Origin: Amblyomma americanum
Lineage: Eukaryota > Arthropoda > Arachnida > Ixodida > Ixodidae
Assembly: GCF_052857255.1 (NCBI RefSeq)
Contig: NC_135500.1
Coordinates: forward strand, 101,641,394 to 101,705,393
Reading direction: 5' to 3'
DNA: 64,000 nt
Positions 41,151-50,328 of the stretch are shown one piece after another. Both the position numbers and the translations under genes were made by a program. How positions within the stretch are numbered: the stretch's first letter is position 1; every line of letters begins with the position of its first letter. The notes below the pieces were generated by a model, which was given only the letters and a program-made list of their open reading frames with translations, ran no database searches and had not been told where the DNA came from.

Positions 41151-41395
41151 TTATATATAATTATAATTGGTTTTTCGGGGAAAGAAAATGGCGCAGTATC
41201 TGTCTCATATATCGTTGGACACCTGAACCGCGCCGTAAGGGAAGGGATAAAGGAGGGAGTGAAAGAAGAGAGGAACAAATAGGTCCGTAGTGGAGGGCTC
41301 CGGAATAATTTCGACCACCTGGGGATCTTTAACGTGCACTGACATCGCACAGCACACGGGTGCCTTAGCGTTTTTCCTCCGCGGCTGGTAAACCT
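41151..41395 (-). mobile_element. SINE family 2 copy, minus
   Basis: The tail (aattataattggtttttcggggaaag...gcgcagtatctgtctcat), pyrimidine tract, middle domain (ggatctttaacgtgcactga) and ttttcctcc-gcgg are present. The tRNA head is missing beyond ccgcgg. Confidence 0.8.
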
Positions 41396-41454
41396 AAAAC
41401 AAGTTTTTGCGCTTGTTTCAGCTCTTTTTGAATGAGATATTCTTTTCAAGCGGA

Positions 41455-42402
41455 CTGATTCCTAGTTGGAGCAATTTTTCGTTTGATGTATTCCTGGGTA
41501 GATGGAGAGCGATCTTCTATGCCTTCCTCAGGATTACATCTATCTGCTCCCTGCCTGTTTTCGTTGTCACTTGGTAGGGCAAGAAGTATGTGACACGGCT
41601 GACTATCAGGCTGTTAACGAGTCTGAGTGTGTCCTCTTCTTTCATGCCATATCTCCTGTGTGAGACCCTGCTGATCATTCGTCCTACCTGCTCTGCTGCC
41701 TTACTTATTAGGCTAATGGTGAGGCTGCACTTCCCACTCCTTTGCAGCCACATACACAGCACCCTTGTCATGTCCTTTTCTGGGATTTTCTGCCCCTCTA
41801 GACGGACTTCTAAGTCTGCCTTGGTGGGGTGCCTTCCGACCCTCAAAAGCTCTGACTTCTCGGTCAAGCATTTGAGACCTCTTTCCTTGGTGTAGTTCTC
41901 CACACAGGAGGCCGCTTCCTGTAGCCTGTCCTGTTTCTCCCCGAGCGAGCCTTGGGTAACCCATACCGTGACGTCGTCCGCGTACATCGCGTGTTGAATT
42001 CCCGGTATTCTTTCCAGTTGCCTTGCTAGGCCGATCATCGCCACCTTGAATAGGATTGGTGAGATAACTGATCCTTGGGGTGTGCCTTTGCATGGTGTGA
42101 AGAAAGGATCGCTTCTTAGCTCTCCCAGACCGACCGTTGCAGTTCTGTCCCTTAAGAAGGCCCTGATGTAGTTATGAACCCTTCTTCCGCAATTAGTATT
42201 GTTGATGCCTTCCATAATGGCCGCGTGGCTGACGTAGTCAAAGGCTCCTTTGATGTCTAGGGCCATGACCGCGTTTTCTCCAGCCCTAGGCATTGTGGTA
42301 AGGACCTCCTCTCTGAGTTGTAGCAGTATGTCCTGAATGAATAGATTAGCTCTGAAGCCGAACATGCTGTCTGGGTATAGCCTTTCTCTCTCTAGGAATC
42401 AG
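41455..42402 (-). mobile_element. Inverted 5' segment of I-group LINE copy F
   Basis: Carries the RT ORF (41517-42365) plus upstream LERERLYPDS and downstream NTSNEKLLQLGI. Segment 42392-42605 on the plus strand continues the same protein (NTF.ELGEALLRAQT). The two ends of this segment carry ctgattcctag (41455-41465) and its reverse complement ctaggaatcag (42392-42402). Confidence 0.75.
41517..42365 (-). CDS. Reverse transcriptase domain of LINE F (282-codon open stretch)
   Basis: An uninterrupted RT core of an I-group LINE. FGFRANLFIQDILLQL (fingers/palm), MALDIKGAFDYVSH (palm A, catalytic Asp), FTPCKGTPQGSVISPILF (motif B), HAMYADDVTVWV (motif C, intact YADD at about residues 128-131), thumb VGRMISRVSHRRYGMKEEDTLRLVNS and RVTYFLPYQ. 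It ends at a stop after DVILRKA, where relatives read on (RKAYK...). The upstream in-frame sequence contains no full ORF2, so this is a fragment that happens to remain open, not an expressed gene. Confidence 0.8.
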   Translation of the reverse strand: MFGFRANLFIQDILLQLREEVLTTMPRAGENAVMALDIKGAFDYVSHAAIMEGINNTNCGRRVHNYIRAFLRDRTATVGLGELRSDPFFTPCKGTPQGSVISPILFKVAMIGLARQLERIPGIQHAMYADDVTVWVTQGSLGEKQDRLQEAASCVENYTKERGLKCLTEKSELLRVGRHPTKADLEVRLEGQKIPEKDMTRVLCMWLQRSGKCSLTISLISKAAEQVGRMISRVSHRRYGMKEEDTLRLVNSLIVSRVTYFLPYQVTTKTGREQIDVILRKA

Positions 42403-42605
42403 CAACACCTTTTAGGAACTGGGAGAAGCCTTGCTCAGAGCCCAAACTATGAGACTCCGAGGCACGCCAACAGGCCGGGCGCTGCTGAAAAGGATAAGGG
42501 TGGATACACAAGGTCACATGGACAGGTACCAGGACGTCCCAGACAGAATAAGGGGAATAGTTAGGGTAGCCCCCTGCCTAGTAATATGGATCCAAACCTG
42601 CATGA
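42392..42605 (+). pseudogene. Sense-oriented continuation of LINE F
   Basis: The plus frame reads SNTF.ELGEALLRAQTMRLRGTPTGRALLKRI then RYQDVPDRIRGIVRVAP. This is the segment that directly follows KLLQLG in the RT-RNase H linker of this subfamily. It is cut at 42605 by the 3' end of LINE E. Confidence 0.75.
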
Positions 42606-42751
42606 GGGCAGGCGGTGGTGGTGAAAACATTTATTCAGAACGGACAGGAGGTGTTTGGATCAGCCCGTAAGGGACCGATCCTTACAAACACTAGGTGGAG
42701 GTCCCTAGTTTGGGACCCCAGTGACGATAGCCGCCGCCCGGGCGCGCCCGA

Positions 42752-43904
42752 CTAAGGCTTGTTGGGCCTGTAAGTCGGGCAGCCGAGCAGGGTCGCCTCC
42801 CAGTCCTCCCGGGTTGGGTTGGGGAAGGGGGGAATGGCCGGGTTGGAGGGGCAGGCCCACATCATGTGATATGTGTCCGAAGACACCGCGCTACAGTGCG
42901 GGCAGTTGCCGCTAAAGGAGGGGTCGAAATGTTTTAAGGCTGCCGGGCACAGCAATGTATTGGTGAAGAGGCGGAGAAGGAGCCGCTCATCCGCATTCTC
43001 GAGGCCTTTACATGGGCTACAGTAAAGGCGATGGCTATCTTGATAGTAGGTTGCGATATTTCTGAACGTATAGACCGGATTAAAATTGGGTTCCTGATCA
43101 GGTGGGGAGGAGAAAACAGCCCGGTGAGGGAGCGCGCGGGCGGCTGCGTCTGCTGCCTCGTTTCCTGCCAATCCGTCCACACACATTACAGTGGAAAAAG
43201 GGGACACTGGGCAAAAAGCTGCATAATGCTGCTTGAAGTAGCACCTAGTGCTTCATGAATACAACGACAGCAGTTTGTTTCACAAACACCAGGCTGAAGT
43301 TGAGCTGAATATCCCCATCAAAACAAAGAAAAAGGACAACAATAGTGTAACTCTCACCGTGTACACAACAGAGATGCACATAAACAATAGGAACAATAGA
43401 CAATATAATACACCAAACCTATTTACATTGATGCCACAATAGATTCGAAAATCCACATGACAGATAATAACTGTTGAGGTGACGGTGTGCGGGGTCCGTA
43501 TCACGTATGCAATTTTGGTATATTCGATAGGCTAGGAAGGGAGTGCAGCCTTGTTCGACGTTCCGACAGGCCCCTCGCGAGTCGGTGATTATGTATTTTG
43601 AATTGGAATGTGAGGCCGCGAGAGCAATCGCGACCTCTTCTGCTTGTGTTGCACTGCGGGCTCTGAAAGTGAGGCCGTTAACTGTGTTGCTGTTGTGAAC
43701 AACCGCAGCCGTGTACCATCCCCCGTGGTAAAGGCCGGAGGCGTCCACGTAGTATACACCTGTTTTGTTGCCATAATATCGGGCTAGCGCTTCCGCTCGT
43801 GCCAGGCGCCGACCATTATGGTCTTCATGTGACATGTTTGCTGGAAGAGGCCGCACGTGGAGGGCACGTCTCCACAGTTCCGGGATGCGAAACCTGTTTT
43901 CCAT
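42752..43904 (-). pseudogene. RNase H and C-terminal finger of LINE E, interrupted
   Basis: Upstream part: ELWRRALHVRPLPANMSHEDHNGRR, YYVDASGLYH (first Asp), RSATQAEEVAIALAASHSN (Glu), YIITDSRGACRNVEQG (Asp), NCIRDTDPAHR (43904-43500). Downstream part: GLAGNEAADAAARALPHRA (last Asp), GLENADERLLLRLFTNTLLCPAALKHFDP, SGNCPHCSAVSSDTYHMMWAC and FPNPTREDWEATLLGC (43185-42780). About 300 bp of unrelated AT-rich DNA separates the parts and removes the WxPGH segment. Confidence 0.85.
43190..43490. mobile_element. Unidentified ~300-bp insertion in LINE E RNase H
   Basis: The intact family would read DPAHR...WxPGHxGLAGNE without a break. The extra sequence is AT-rich, with an inner short hairpin cagtg-cactg (43190-43212). 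I found no SINE domain, target duplication or terminal repeat. It may be a small MITE or a filler-DNA event. Confidence 0.5.
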
Positions 43905-44003
43905 TGGAGGGGTGTGTTGGATATGGAGTCGAGCAAGAAGGCGGCGACCCGACTCCGTTAGCGACAGGCGCGTGTACTGGTTTGTAAGCTGCGCCTCCCG
44001 GAG

Positions 44004-44828
44004 CTACCGCAAAGTATTCACCACCCCAAGGGCCATAAGCCGGCTGTTTGAAGTAGTGATGGGGAGGTCAAGGGCACGTTTGACAATTTTGCGAAGGATG
44101 ACCTCAAGGGCGTCCTCCTCTTGTTTCCGTAGGTGGAGATAAGGAGACGAATAGAGAATTCGACTAGTTACGAAGTCGTTTGCCAGCCGCAAGGCATCCC
44201 TACTTCGTAACCCTCCGCGTTTGTTGGAAACCCGGCGGACCATGCGGCCCACCTGGTCCCCCATATTACGGAGTTTGGCCAATGTAGTGTCTGGCCGCCT
44301 GTGTTTGTGGATGTAGAGTGCGAGTACCCGTATCTCATCACTTTCGCGTAATGGACCACTCTCGAGAGAAAGAGATATTTTAGTTGTGCACTTCTGTGAG
44401 GGGCGGAGGTGCACAAATTCCGATTTTTGAGGGGAACATTGAAGACCGCAGCGGCGGGCGTAGCGGTCTACTATCGTCGCCGCTGTTTGCAGGCTGGTTT
44501 CAATGTCCCCTGTGCTGCCCTGTGTGGCCCACAGAGTGATCTCATCGGCGTACAGGGCGTGCTGCACGCCGGCGACACCACCCAGCTGGGCCGGCAGGTG
44601 CATCATGGCCAGATTGAAGAGCAGCGGGGAAAGTACCGCGCCTTGAGGTGTTCCCCGCGTGCCGAGTAGGTAAGGACCATGCTCTCTATCTTGAATTCGA
44701 ATGTAGGAATGACGATCCATTAAAAATTGGCTAATGTATCGGAATGTGTTGAGGCCACTGTCGGTGTGACTTAGGTTAGTGAGTATGATCTCATGTGTTA
44801 CATTGTCAAATGCCCCTTTAAGATCCAA
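44004..44828 (-). pseudogene. RT palm/thumb of LINE E (274-codon open stretch)
   Basis: MDLKGAFDNVTHEIIL (palm A), LLGTRGTPQGAVLSPLLFNLAMM (motif B), HALYADEITLWATQG (motif C with YADE instead of YADD), CGLQCSPQKSEFVHLRP, VGRMVRRVSNKRGGLRSRDALRLAND, RILYSSPYLHL, VILRKIVKRALDLP and ALGVVNTLR. The stretch is long and open, but the second catalytic Asp is Glu, and the ORF stops at 44004 before the linker. It may once have been recently active. Confidence 0.85.
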
Positions 44829-44867
44829 GGCGAGTACTACCCGGTCATTATGGGGGCATTCGAGGGG

Positions 44868-45785
44868 TCAAGGACTTCCCGATTGAGTTGCAGGAGGACA
44901 TCCTGTGCGGATCTGTGTGGGCGGAATCCGAACATGGTGCTCGCAAAGACATCTGTGTTCAAGATATGTAGATTCCCGATCCCGCACCATCGTCTCCATT
45001 AGTTTGCCCACACATGAGGTGAGAGAGATGGGGCGGAGGTTATCTGTGCCAATTGGTTTGCCAGCTTTAGGAATAAAAGTAACCAAAGCCGTTTACCATT
45101 CGATTGGCAGGGGGGTGTGCCCGCGCCAAATCGCATTGACGTATCCCAGGAGGCACTGGTATGCCAAGTCGGGCAGGTTCGTCAAAAGCTTGACGGTGAC
45201 CTTATCCCGTTCTGGCGCAGTGCCCCGTTTCATTTTGGCGAGAGCCGCCCGCAGATCATGGAGCTGGAAAGGTTGATCCAGCTCCGTGTTTTCTCTGTCT
45301 GCATAAGAGTACGCAGATCCACGGGGGTCTTGGGCTGTACACAGATACTGGTCCCGAAGTTTCTCTGCCAGTTGAGTCGTGTTGCCGGGAAAAGCGTGCA
45401 TGGCTCGCTGCAAATGTTTTTGTGTTTCAGTTCGTGTTTGGGTTGGGTCGATTAGGGCTCGAAAGAGACGCCACGTGTTTCGGCTGGACATTTGTCGCGC
45501 GGCCGCGTTGCATCTATTTACCCAGTTTAGGTCGCCCAGTTGGGACGTGTACTCTGCCGCTTTCTGGGTAAGCTCGGCAATTCGCGCTTTAAGCTTTTTG
45601 ATTGTGTTTTTGGCGTCGCCAGCGGCGGACGAGGCTGCGACGGGCTTCTTAGCTGTGTAGAAGGTGGTTATCCACGTCCGTGACCGCCTCTGAGAGCTGG
45701 ATGTGTGTTTCATGCGAGTAAAGGTGTGCCAGCAGCTTTTGGGACCATGCTGTGTAGCCCTGCGCGGAAATGGGTGTATTATCAA
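44868..45785 (-). pseudogene. RT N-terminal region of LINE E
   Basis: Two overlapping frames: AAKKPVAASSAAGDAKNTIKKLKARIAELTQKAAEYTSQL (coiled-coil-like, after the endonuclease), NTWRLFRALIDPTQTRTETQKHLQRAMH, DLRAALAKMKRGTAPERDKVTVKLLTNLPD (LINE finger block) and MVTFIPKAGKPIGTDNLRPISLTSCVGKLMETM (fingers). A frame change near 45090 breaks it. Confidence 0.8.
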
Positions 45786-46563
45786 GTGGGTTAAAATTTT
45801 TCCTGAATTTCGTCCAATCTAGGATACGGGCTTGTGCTCTGGGACGCTTGAGGGGACATGTGCATAGTGTAGTGTTAACGATGCAGTGGTCGCTACCGAG
45901 GGTCTCTTCGGTTTTGAGCCAGTCTGCGTGTCTTATGTTGCGAGTGAAGGTTAAGTCCGGGCACGAATCCCGTGTCACGGAGTTTCCTAGCCGTGTTGGG
46001 TGGACGGGGTCCGTGTGGAGGGTGAGGCCCAACGTGGACTCAAGCTTCGCCAGCCTACGTCCGCGCGACTCCTCCTTGCGATACCCCCACAGCTGACTGG
46101 GAGCGTTAAAGTCGCCCACAATCAGCAGGGGATCGCGGACCGCTACTCTTAGCGCGGGGCTAAAGAGGTCCGCAAAAGTCACTCGCTTGAGTTTGGGAGC
46201 ACAGTACACGCTGAGTATATGCAACGGCATGTCCCAGCGGCGGAGTGGTAGGATAGTCACCATAACATAGGAATACTCGAGCTTGAGGTCGAGATCCACT
46301 AAGTTGACTGTGTGGGCTTTGTGAACGAGAAGACATGACGCGGGCTCCTGTTGTAACGTCGTGTAATTTGAAAGTGTGGCGCCCAGGCCTGGCTCCTGGA
46401 GGGCAACCACGGCTGGTAGGGACTCAAAGATTTCAAGGTAGAGGCGGAAATTGGCCCGCTTAGTGCGGTTTTTTTTAAAGCCTCTACAGTTCCATTGTGT
46501 TATGGAAGTTGATATGGCCGAATTGGAGATGGCGGAACTCCTTTGATTAAGGTGTCTCGCCAT
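45649..46563 (-). CDS. AP endonuclease ORF of LINE E (304 codons, open)
   Basis: The target-nicking nuclease of the LINE. It has ITQWNCRGFKKNRTKRANF (N-terminal Asn), VVALQEPGLG (catalytic Glu), MVTILPLRRWDMPLHILSVYCAP, LLIVGDFNAPSQLWGYRKEE (GDFNAPS), GNSVTRDSCPDLTFTRN and ETLGSDHCIVNT (Asp-His pair). All catalytic blocks are present. The Met at 46563 fits an ORF2 start a few bases from the ORF1 end (46547-47020 frame). The reading frame ends at 45649 before RT in this copy, where an ancestor would continue. Confidence 0.85.
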   Translation of the reverse strand: MARHLNQRSSAISNSAISTSITQWNCRGFKKNRTKRANFRLYLEIFESLPAVVALQEPGLGATLSNYTTLQQEPASCLLVHKAHTVNLVDLDLKLEYSYVMVTILPLRRWDMPLHILSVYCAPKLKRVTFADLFSPALRVAVRDPLLIVGDFNAPSQLWGYRKEESRGRRLAKLESTLGLTLHTDPVHPTRLGNSVTRDSCPDLTFTRNIRHADWLKTEETLGSDHCIVNTTLCTCPLKRPRAQARILDWTKFRKNFNPLDNTPISAQGYTAWSQKLLAHLYSHETHIQLSEAVTDVDNHLLHS

Positions 46564-48354
46564 GATTTAAAATTCTTGAGGGGGAGGAGGAGGGATTGGC
46601 TGCCCCAGAGCCAGCTACTTGCGCCATCAAGGGCGTGATGATGGAAGGAGCGGGGCAGCTGTCCTCATTGTCCGAATCAATAATCAGACGGTTGAATTTT
46701 GAAGGACGGGATATGTCCCTAATGGGCCCCGGTCGACAAAGGAGGCGGAGGTTGTCCAAGATGTGTTTTGATACTACCGCGGGGACGGCAGATGTGACCT
46801 TGGTCAAGATTTGGTCCATGGCGGTCTCGATCATAGATCGTAATTTAGAGGTTAAGCGCTCCTCCATCGCGGAGATGGCTGTCACGAGGGTAGGCGAGAC
46901 CTCCGCGTCGCTTTCCATTGCGTCCGAGTTCTGCGGGCTCGGAGCGGCGGACGCCAATTTTGATTCTAAATTTTCAATTTTGTTGAGCAAAAGCTCATTC
47001 TGAGCCCGGAGCACGTCCATCTGTTTTTTTGTATTCCGCGTCGAGTGCGGAGACGGTAACTGGGGAGGAGGAGGAATGGGAGGAGGAGGAGGCGATCTCA
47101 GCCCAGCTGCTCACCTGTTTGCCGTGTTGAGACGCTGATGCCCGGGCGCCGGCAGCGCCATTAGTCTTGAGCGCCGGGAAGTGGCCAGCGTTCCTGCCGC
47201 TGGGCGGTGGCGGTGGGGCATAGTCTTGTTCTCGGGCGGTGACTTCACCGAGGATGATGATGATGACGTTGGTTGTCGATGGCGTCAGCCCCACGCGGCG
47301 TTCCGCCACCGGCACCTGAATTGGGATGACTTGGCTGCCGGCCAGGTCGCTGTTTTCCAGGGAGCTCTGGGCGCCTAGCCTTGCGGCCGGGCACCTTGAG
47401 CTTCCTGAATTTCCCCGTGCAGTCCCGGGAGTTGGTGGCGTGGGCTTGCCCACAGACTGCACAGGACGGAGTGCACTCATGCGGTGTCTTCACCCCGTCG
47501 ACTGTCGACACCGCACGGCCACAAAGGCCACAATTTTGAACAGGGCAGGGGCATGTGTCCGCTCGGTGTCCCACCGTACCGCACCGCACGCAGGCCGGGA
47601 TCGTTTTCTTATATGCACGTACAAGGGTGACTTCTGATTTGTAATGAACGTATCGCGGCACCACCTTGCCCACGAAGGTGAGCGCCGCGACGTCTGGTGT
47701 TCCAAGCTTGCGGATATCGGCAAGCTCTCCAGCACGCCACTGGATCTTGTTTTGCAGGGACTCACTGGTCTCGTGCTTGGCCACGGTGATGACACCGCGG
47801 CACACTTCACCAGTGAGCTTTAAGTGGCCGTACATAGAGCTGGCCTTTCGGTGTTGTTAGTTCGAAGTCCCGCAGTAGCTTGTCGGCGACGTGCGGCTCT
47901 CGGGTGCCTGCTACGATCAGGTTTTTCTCCCATGTGGCGAGCAGGCTGAGCGATGCTGCGGCCTTGGTGCCCAGAAGGCCGCGAACGCTGCTCCCAGCTC
48001 ACCATGTTGAAAGACATCCTTCAGAGCGACGGACACCCGGGGATTCAGGATGATAACGATGTCTTCGGGATGAAGCCGCGGAAGCGGCTTTGGTTTCCAA
48101 GCAGGTCCCTGGGGCCCACCGTGAAGCGCTGCAGCGCGCGCAGCAGCGTTGTGCCGTGTTGAGCGGCCTGGCGACGTGGCGTCCGCTTTCATGGAGTTAG
48201 CGTTCCGCTTGCGAGAGCGGCGTTCCACTAGCTTGAATAACTGCAAGTTCATGATGGGCGCAGAGTCCGGGCTATCAGGCGCCGGATTTGCTGGAACCTC
48301 GGATCAGGCCATGGCGTCCGGGTCGTAGCCACGTTGTAGGTTTGGCGAAGCCAT
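46547..48354 (-). pseudogene. ORF1 (three zinc knuckles) of LINE E
   Basis: ATG at 48354 (MASPNLQRGYDPDAMA then stop). Later in frame: KPLPRLHPEDIVIILNPR and VALKDVFQHGELGAAFAA (48150-47990), GEVCRGVITVAKHETSESL and KVVPRYVHYKSEVTLV. The knuckles CVRCGTVGHRADTC, CGLCGRAVSTVDGVKTPHEC and CAVCGQAHATNSRDC follow (about 47595-47420), then a basic Pro/Gly-rich tail and a heptad-like segment RAQNELLLNKIENLESKLAS (about 47010-46950). The layout is RNA-binding domain, knuckles, coiled coil. It is broken by frameshifts near 47820 and 47250. Confidence 0.82.
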
Positions 48355-48420
48355 CTTGCCGCGGGTGGGCGACTCACTCCCGGCCGGGCGCCGGCGTAGG
48401 CGTTAGGCCTAGCGCCGCCG

Positions 48421-49262
48421 CCACGATACCCAAGTGAAGATCGGCCCTAAAAGGCCTAAATTTTGCCCCACCTGTGTGCGAGAGGTATGCACAGGTAGCT
48501 CTCGACTTCGGGAAGTGAAACGCGGCTGTGTTGACGGGGTTGCGGTCGAAGATCCGTGGCTCCAGCCAAAAATGGGCGGAGCCGATGCACTGACGTCCTC
48601 TCGCGGCGGCGGCTCAGCTCCGGCCGTCAGTGTGGAAGAACCGGTGCCTGCGGCTGAGGCGTCCAGTGAGGCACTTAGCAAGCCGACACTAAATGTGCCT
48701 GCTCTGTCAGCCTGTCTCTTCAAGTGTAAGGGCTGCTACAGAGCCCATTGCACCCCTGCAAGTGTCTGATGCTGGGGACAAGCCGATCTCGGAGCCCGCG
48801 CGCCACCTCGCAGCCAGGGTTGCGGCTTTCGGCCAAAACGGCAACATATCTGAGACCGATGGTGACGAGAGCAGCTTGCAGTCCTCGTCTTCTTCAGTCA
48901 ACCTCGTCATTGACTAGATTGCCACGAGGTGCCTGAGCAGGAGCCGAGGCCCTGGTCGGCATCTCCTTCGTCATCGAGGTTTAGTGTCGGCACAAATATT
49001 TCACCTGGGCAGGAGCCAAGGCCATCTCCTTACGCGGAACCTGTGCTGTCGCGGCCGTCTTCCACATCGAGGATTAGCGCCAGCACTTCCAGTACCGTGT
49101 CTTCGGATGTTGAGATGGTCGCTTTGAGTTCGAGCTGAAAGCATCCGCATGCGTCGACTACGGACTCGGAAATTTCTGCTGGTCGGCCAAGGAGGCCTCG
49201 TGCCTCCTCTGGTCCTACCTTACGGAAAAAGTGAGGTGGTCTGGCGACGTTCGCGGCGCGCA
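48421..49262 (+). pseudogene. ORF1 C-terminal region of LINE B
   Basis: Frameshifted remains similar to 20564-21470 of LINE C: TEPIAPLQVSDAGDKPISEPARHLAA, NISETDGDESSLQSSSSSVNLVID, and a Ser/Pro-rich tail PEQEPRPWSASPSSSRFSVGTNIS. It is low complexity and acidic. The CCHC knuckles seen in LINE C are not present, because the copy starts downstream of them. Confidence 0.7.
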
Positions 49263-49311
49263 TTGCATTGCCTAGACATCACAGCTCCTATTTTTATTTT
49301 TCATTTCCAAA

Positions 49312-50325
49312 ATGACTACTCTTAACATCAGTACTCTTAATGTGCAGGGGTTCCGCAATGTTATGAAGCAGGCCGAAGTGGTCGCTTTCCCTCGTTCATC
49401 GGGCTGCGATATCCTGTGCCTGCAAGAAACCGTTTTTTTTCGCCTCAGTGACGTGTTAGAATTTAGGCGTTGGTTTGGCATCGATGGTTTCTTTTCGTAC
49501 ACCAGCACGCGTACTAGCGGCGTGGCCGTTTTTGTTTTCAACCACATACTCCTTCGAGACCGTAATGTTACCTATGATGCGCTTGGACGCGTGCTGCCGT
49601 TCGACTGCACGTTTAACGCACTTCGGCTGAGAATTCTTTGCATCTATGCACCTACGCACTCCAATTCGGTAAATTCATTCTTTAAAGATCTAGATGTGTA
49701 TTTTCTTGGAGGACGTAACGTTGTGATGTTGGCCGATTTCAACTGCGTGCTCGATACGCTCGCTGATGTGCAAGGCCCTGGTAGGGGCAGTCCAGGCTTG
49801 AATGTGCGCGATTTGCGCCGCCTAGTCAACCAATTTATGCTCACAGATGCTTATGAGTTCCTGTCTGGAGGTGTCTTCGTGCGGAATTGGCGTCGCGGAT
49901 TATCATCGAGCAGGTTAGACAGGGCGTATGTACCGACAGGTCTTTCGAGGACAGTATGTGCTGCTAAAGTAATGACGATGCCATCCTCGCCAGCATACAT
50001 GCCAGACCATCGCCCTTTCCTTCCGTCACTCGCGGTTTCGGCGGCCGCAGTGTCTCCTCACAGACCATGGCGTTTGGATGTGCAGATCCTTCCCGACGCC
50101 ACCACGAGAGAAGGAGTAACGCGGGCCTTGCGTTTTTCGGTTGTTGGGGTCGTGCCTGGTGACTGGAACCGTCTGAAGGATCTGTGGCGCCAACATTGCG
50201 CCGCTTCTGGTCGAAACCTTAGGGCTCGCGTCTCAGCTGAGGTGCGTGAAGTTACTGCGAAGCTGCGTATAGCTCAGCGCACCCCGTCGCCATCGTCGCT
50301 TATTTGCGCATTGAAAGAGCAGATT
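49312..50325 (+). CDS. AP endonuclease part of LINE B ORF2 (338 codons, open)
   Basis: A start at ATG 49312 (MTTLNISTLNVQGFRNV) fits the ORF2 start, about 50 bases after the ORF1 end. Motifs: ILCLQETVFFRLSDV (catalytic Glu, QET intact), LRILCIYAPTHSNSVNSFFKDL, NVVMLADFNCVLDTLADVQG (DFN), RGLSSSRLDRAYVPTGL and PDHRPFLPSL (Asp-His). It then continues to PSPSSLICALKEQI and a stop at 50326. The endonuclease looks complete. The stop and later frameshifts separate it from RT. No function is expected in this copy. Confidence 0.85.
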
Positions 50326-50328
50326 TAG

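Larger units (their letters stand above)
42606..48420 (-). mobile_element. I-group LINE copy E, near full length
   Basis: On the minus strand from 48420: 5' motif CGCTAGGCCTA (about 48402-48413), ORF1 ATG at 48354, ORF2 endonuclease, RT, RNase H, C-terminal finger, and 3' end aataaatgttttcaccaccaccgcc (42609-42633). Length about 5.8 kb including a foreign insert of roughly 300 bp at 43190-43490. Frameshifts are fewer than in copy D. The best-preserved endonuclease and RT of this family are here. Confidence 0.88.
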
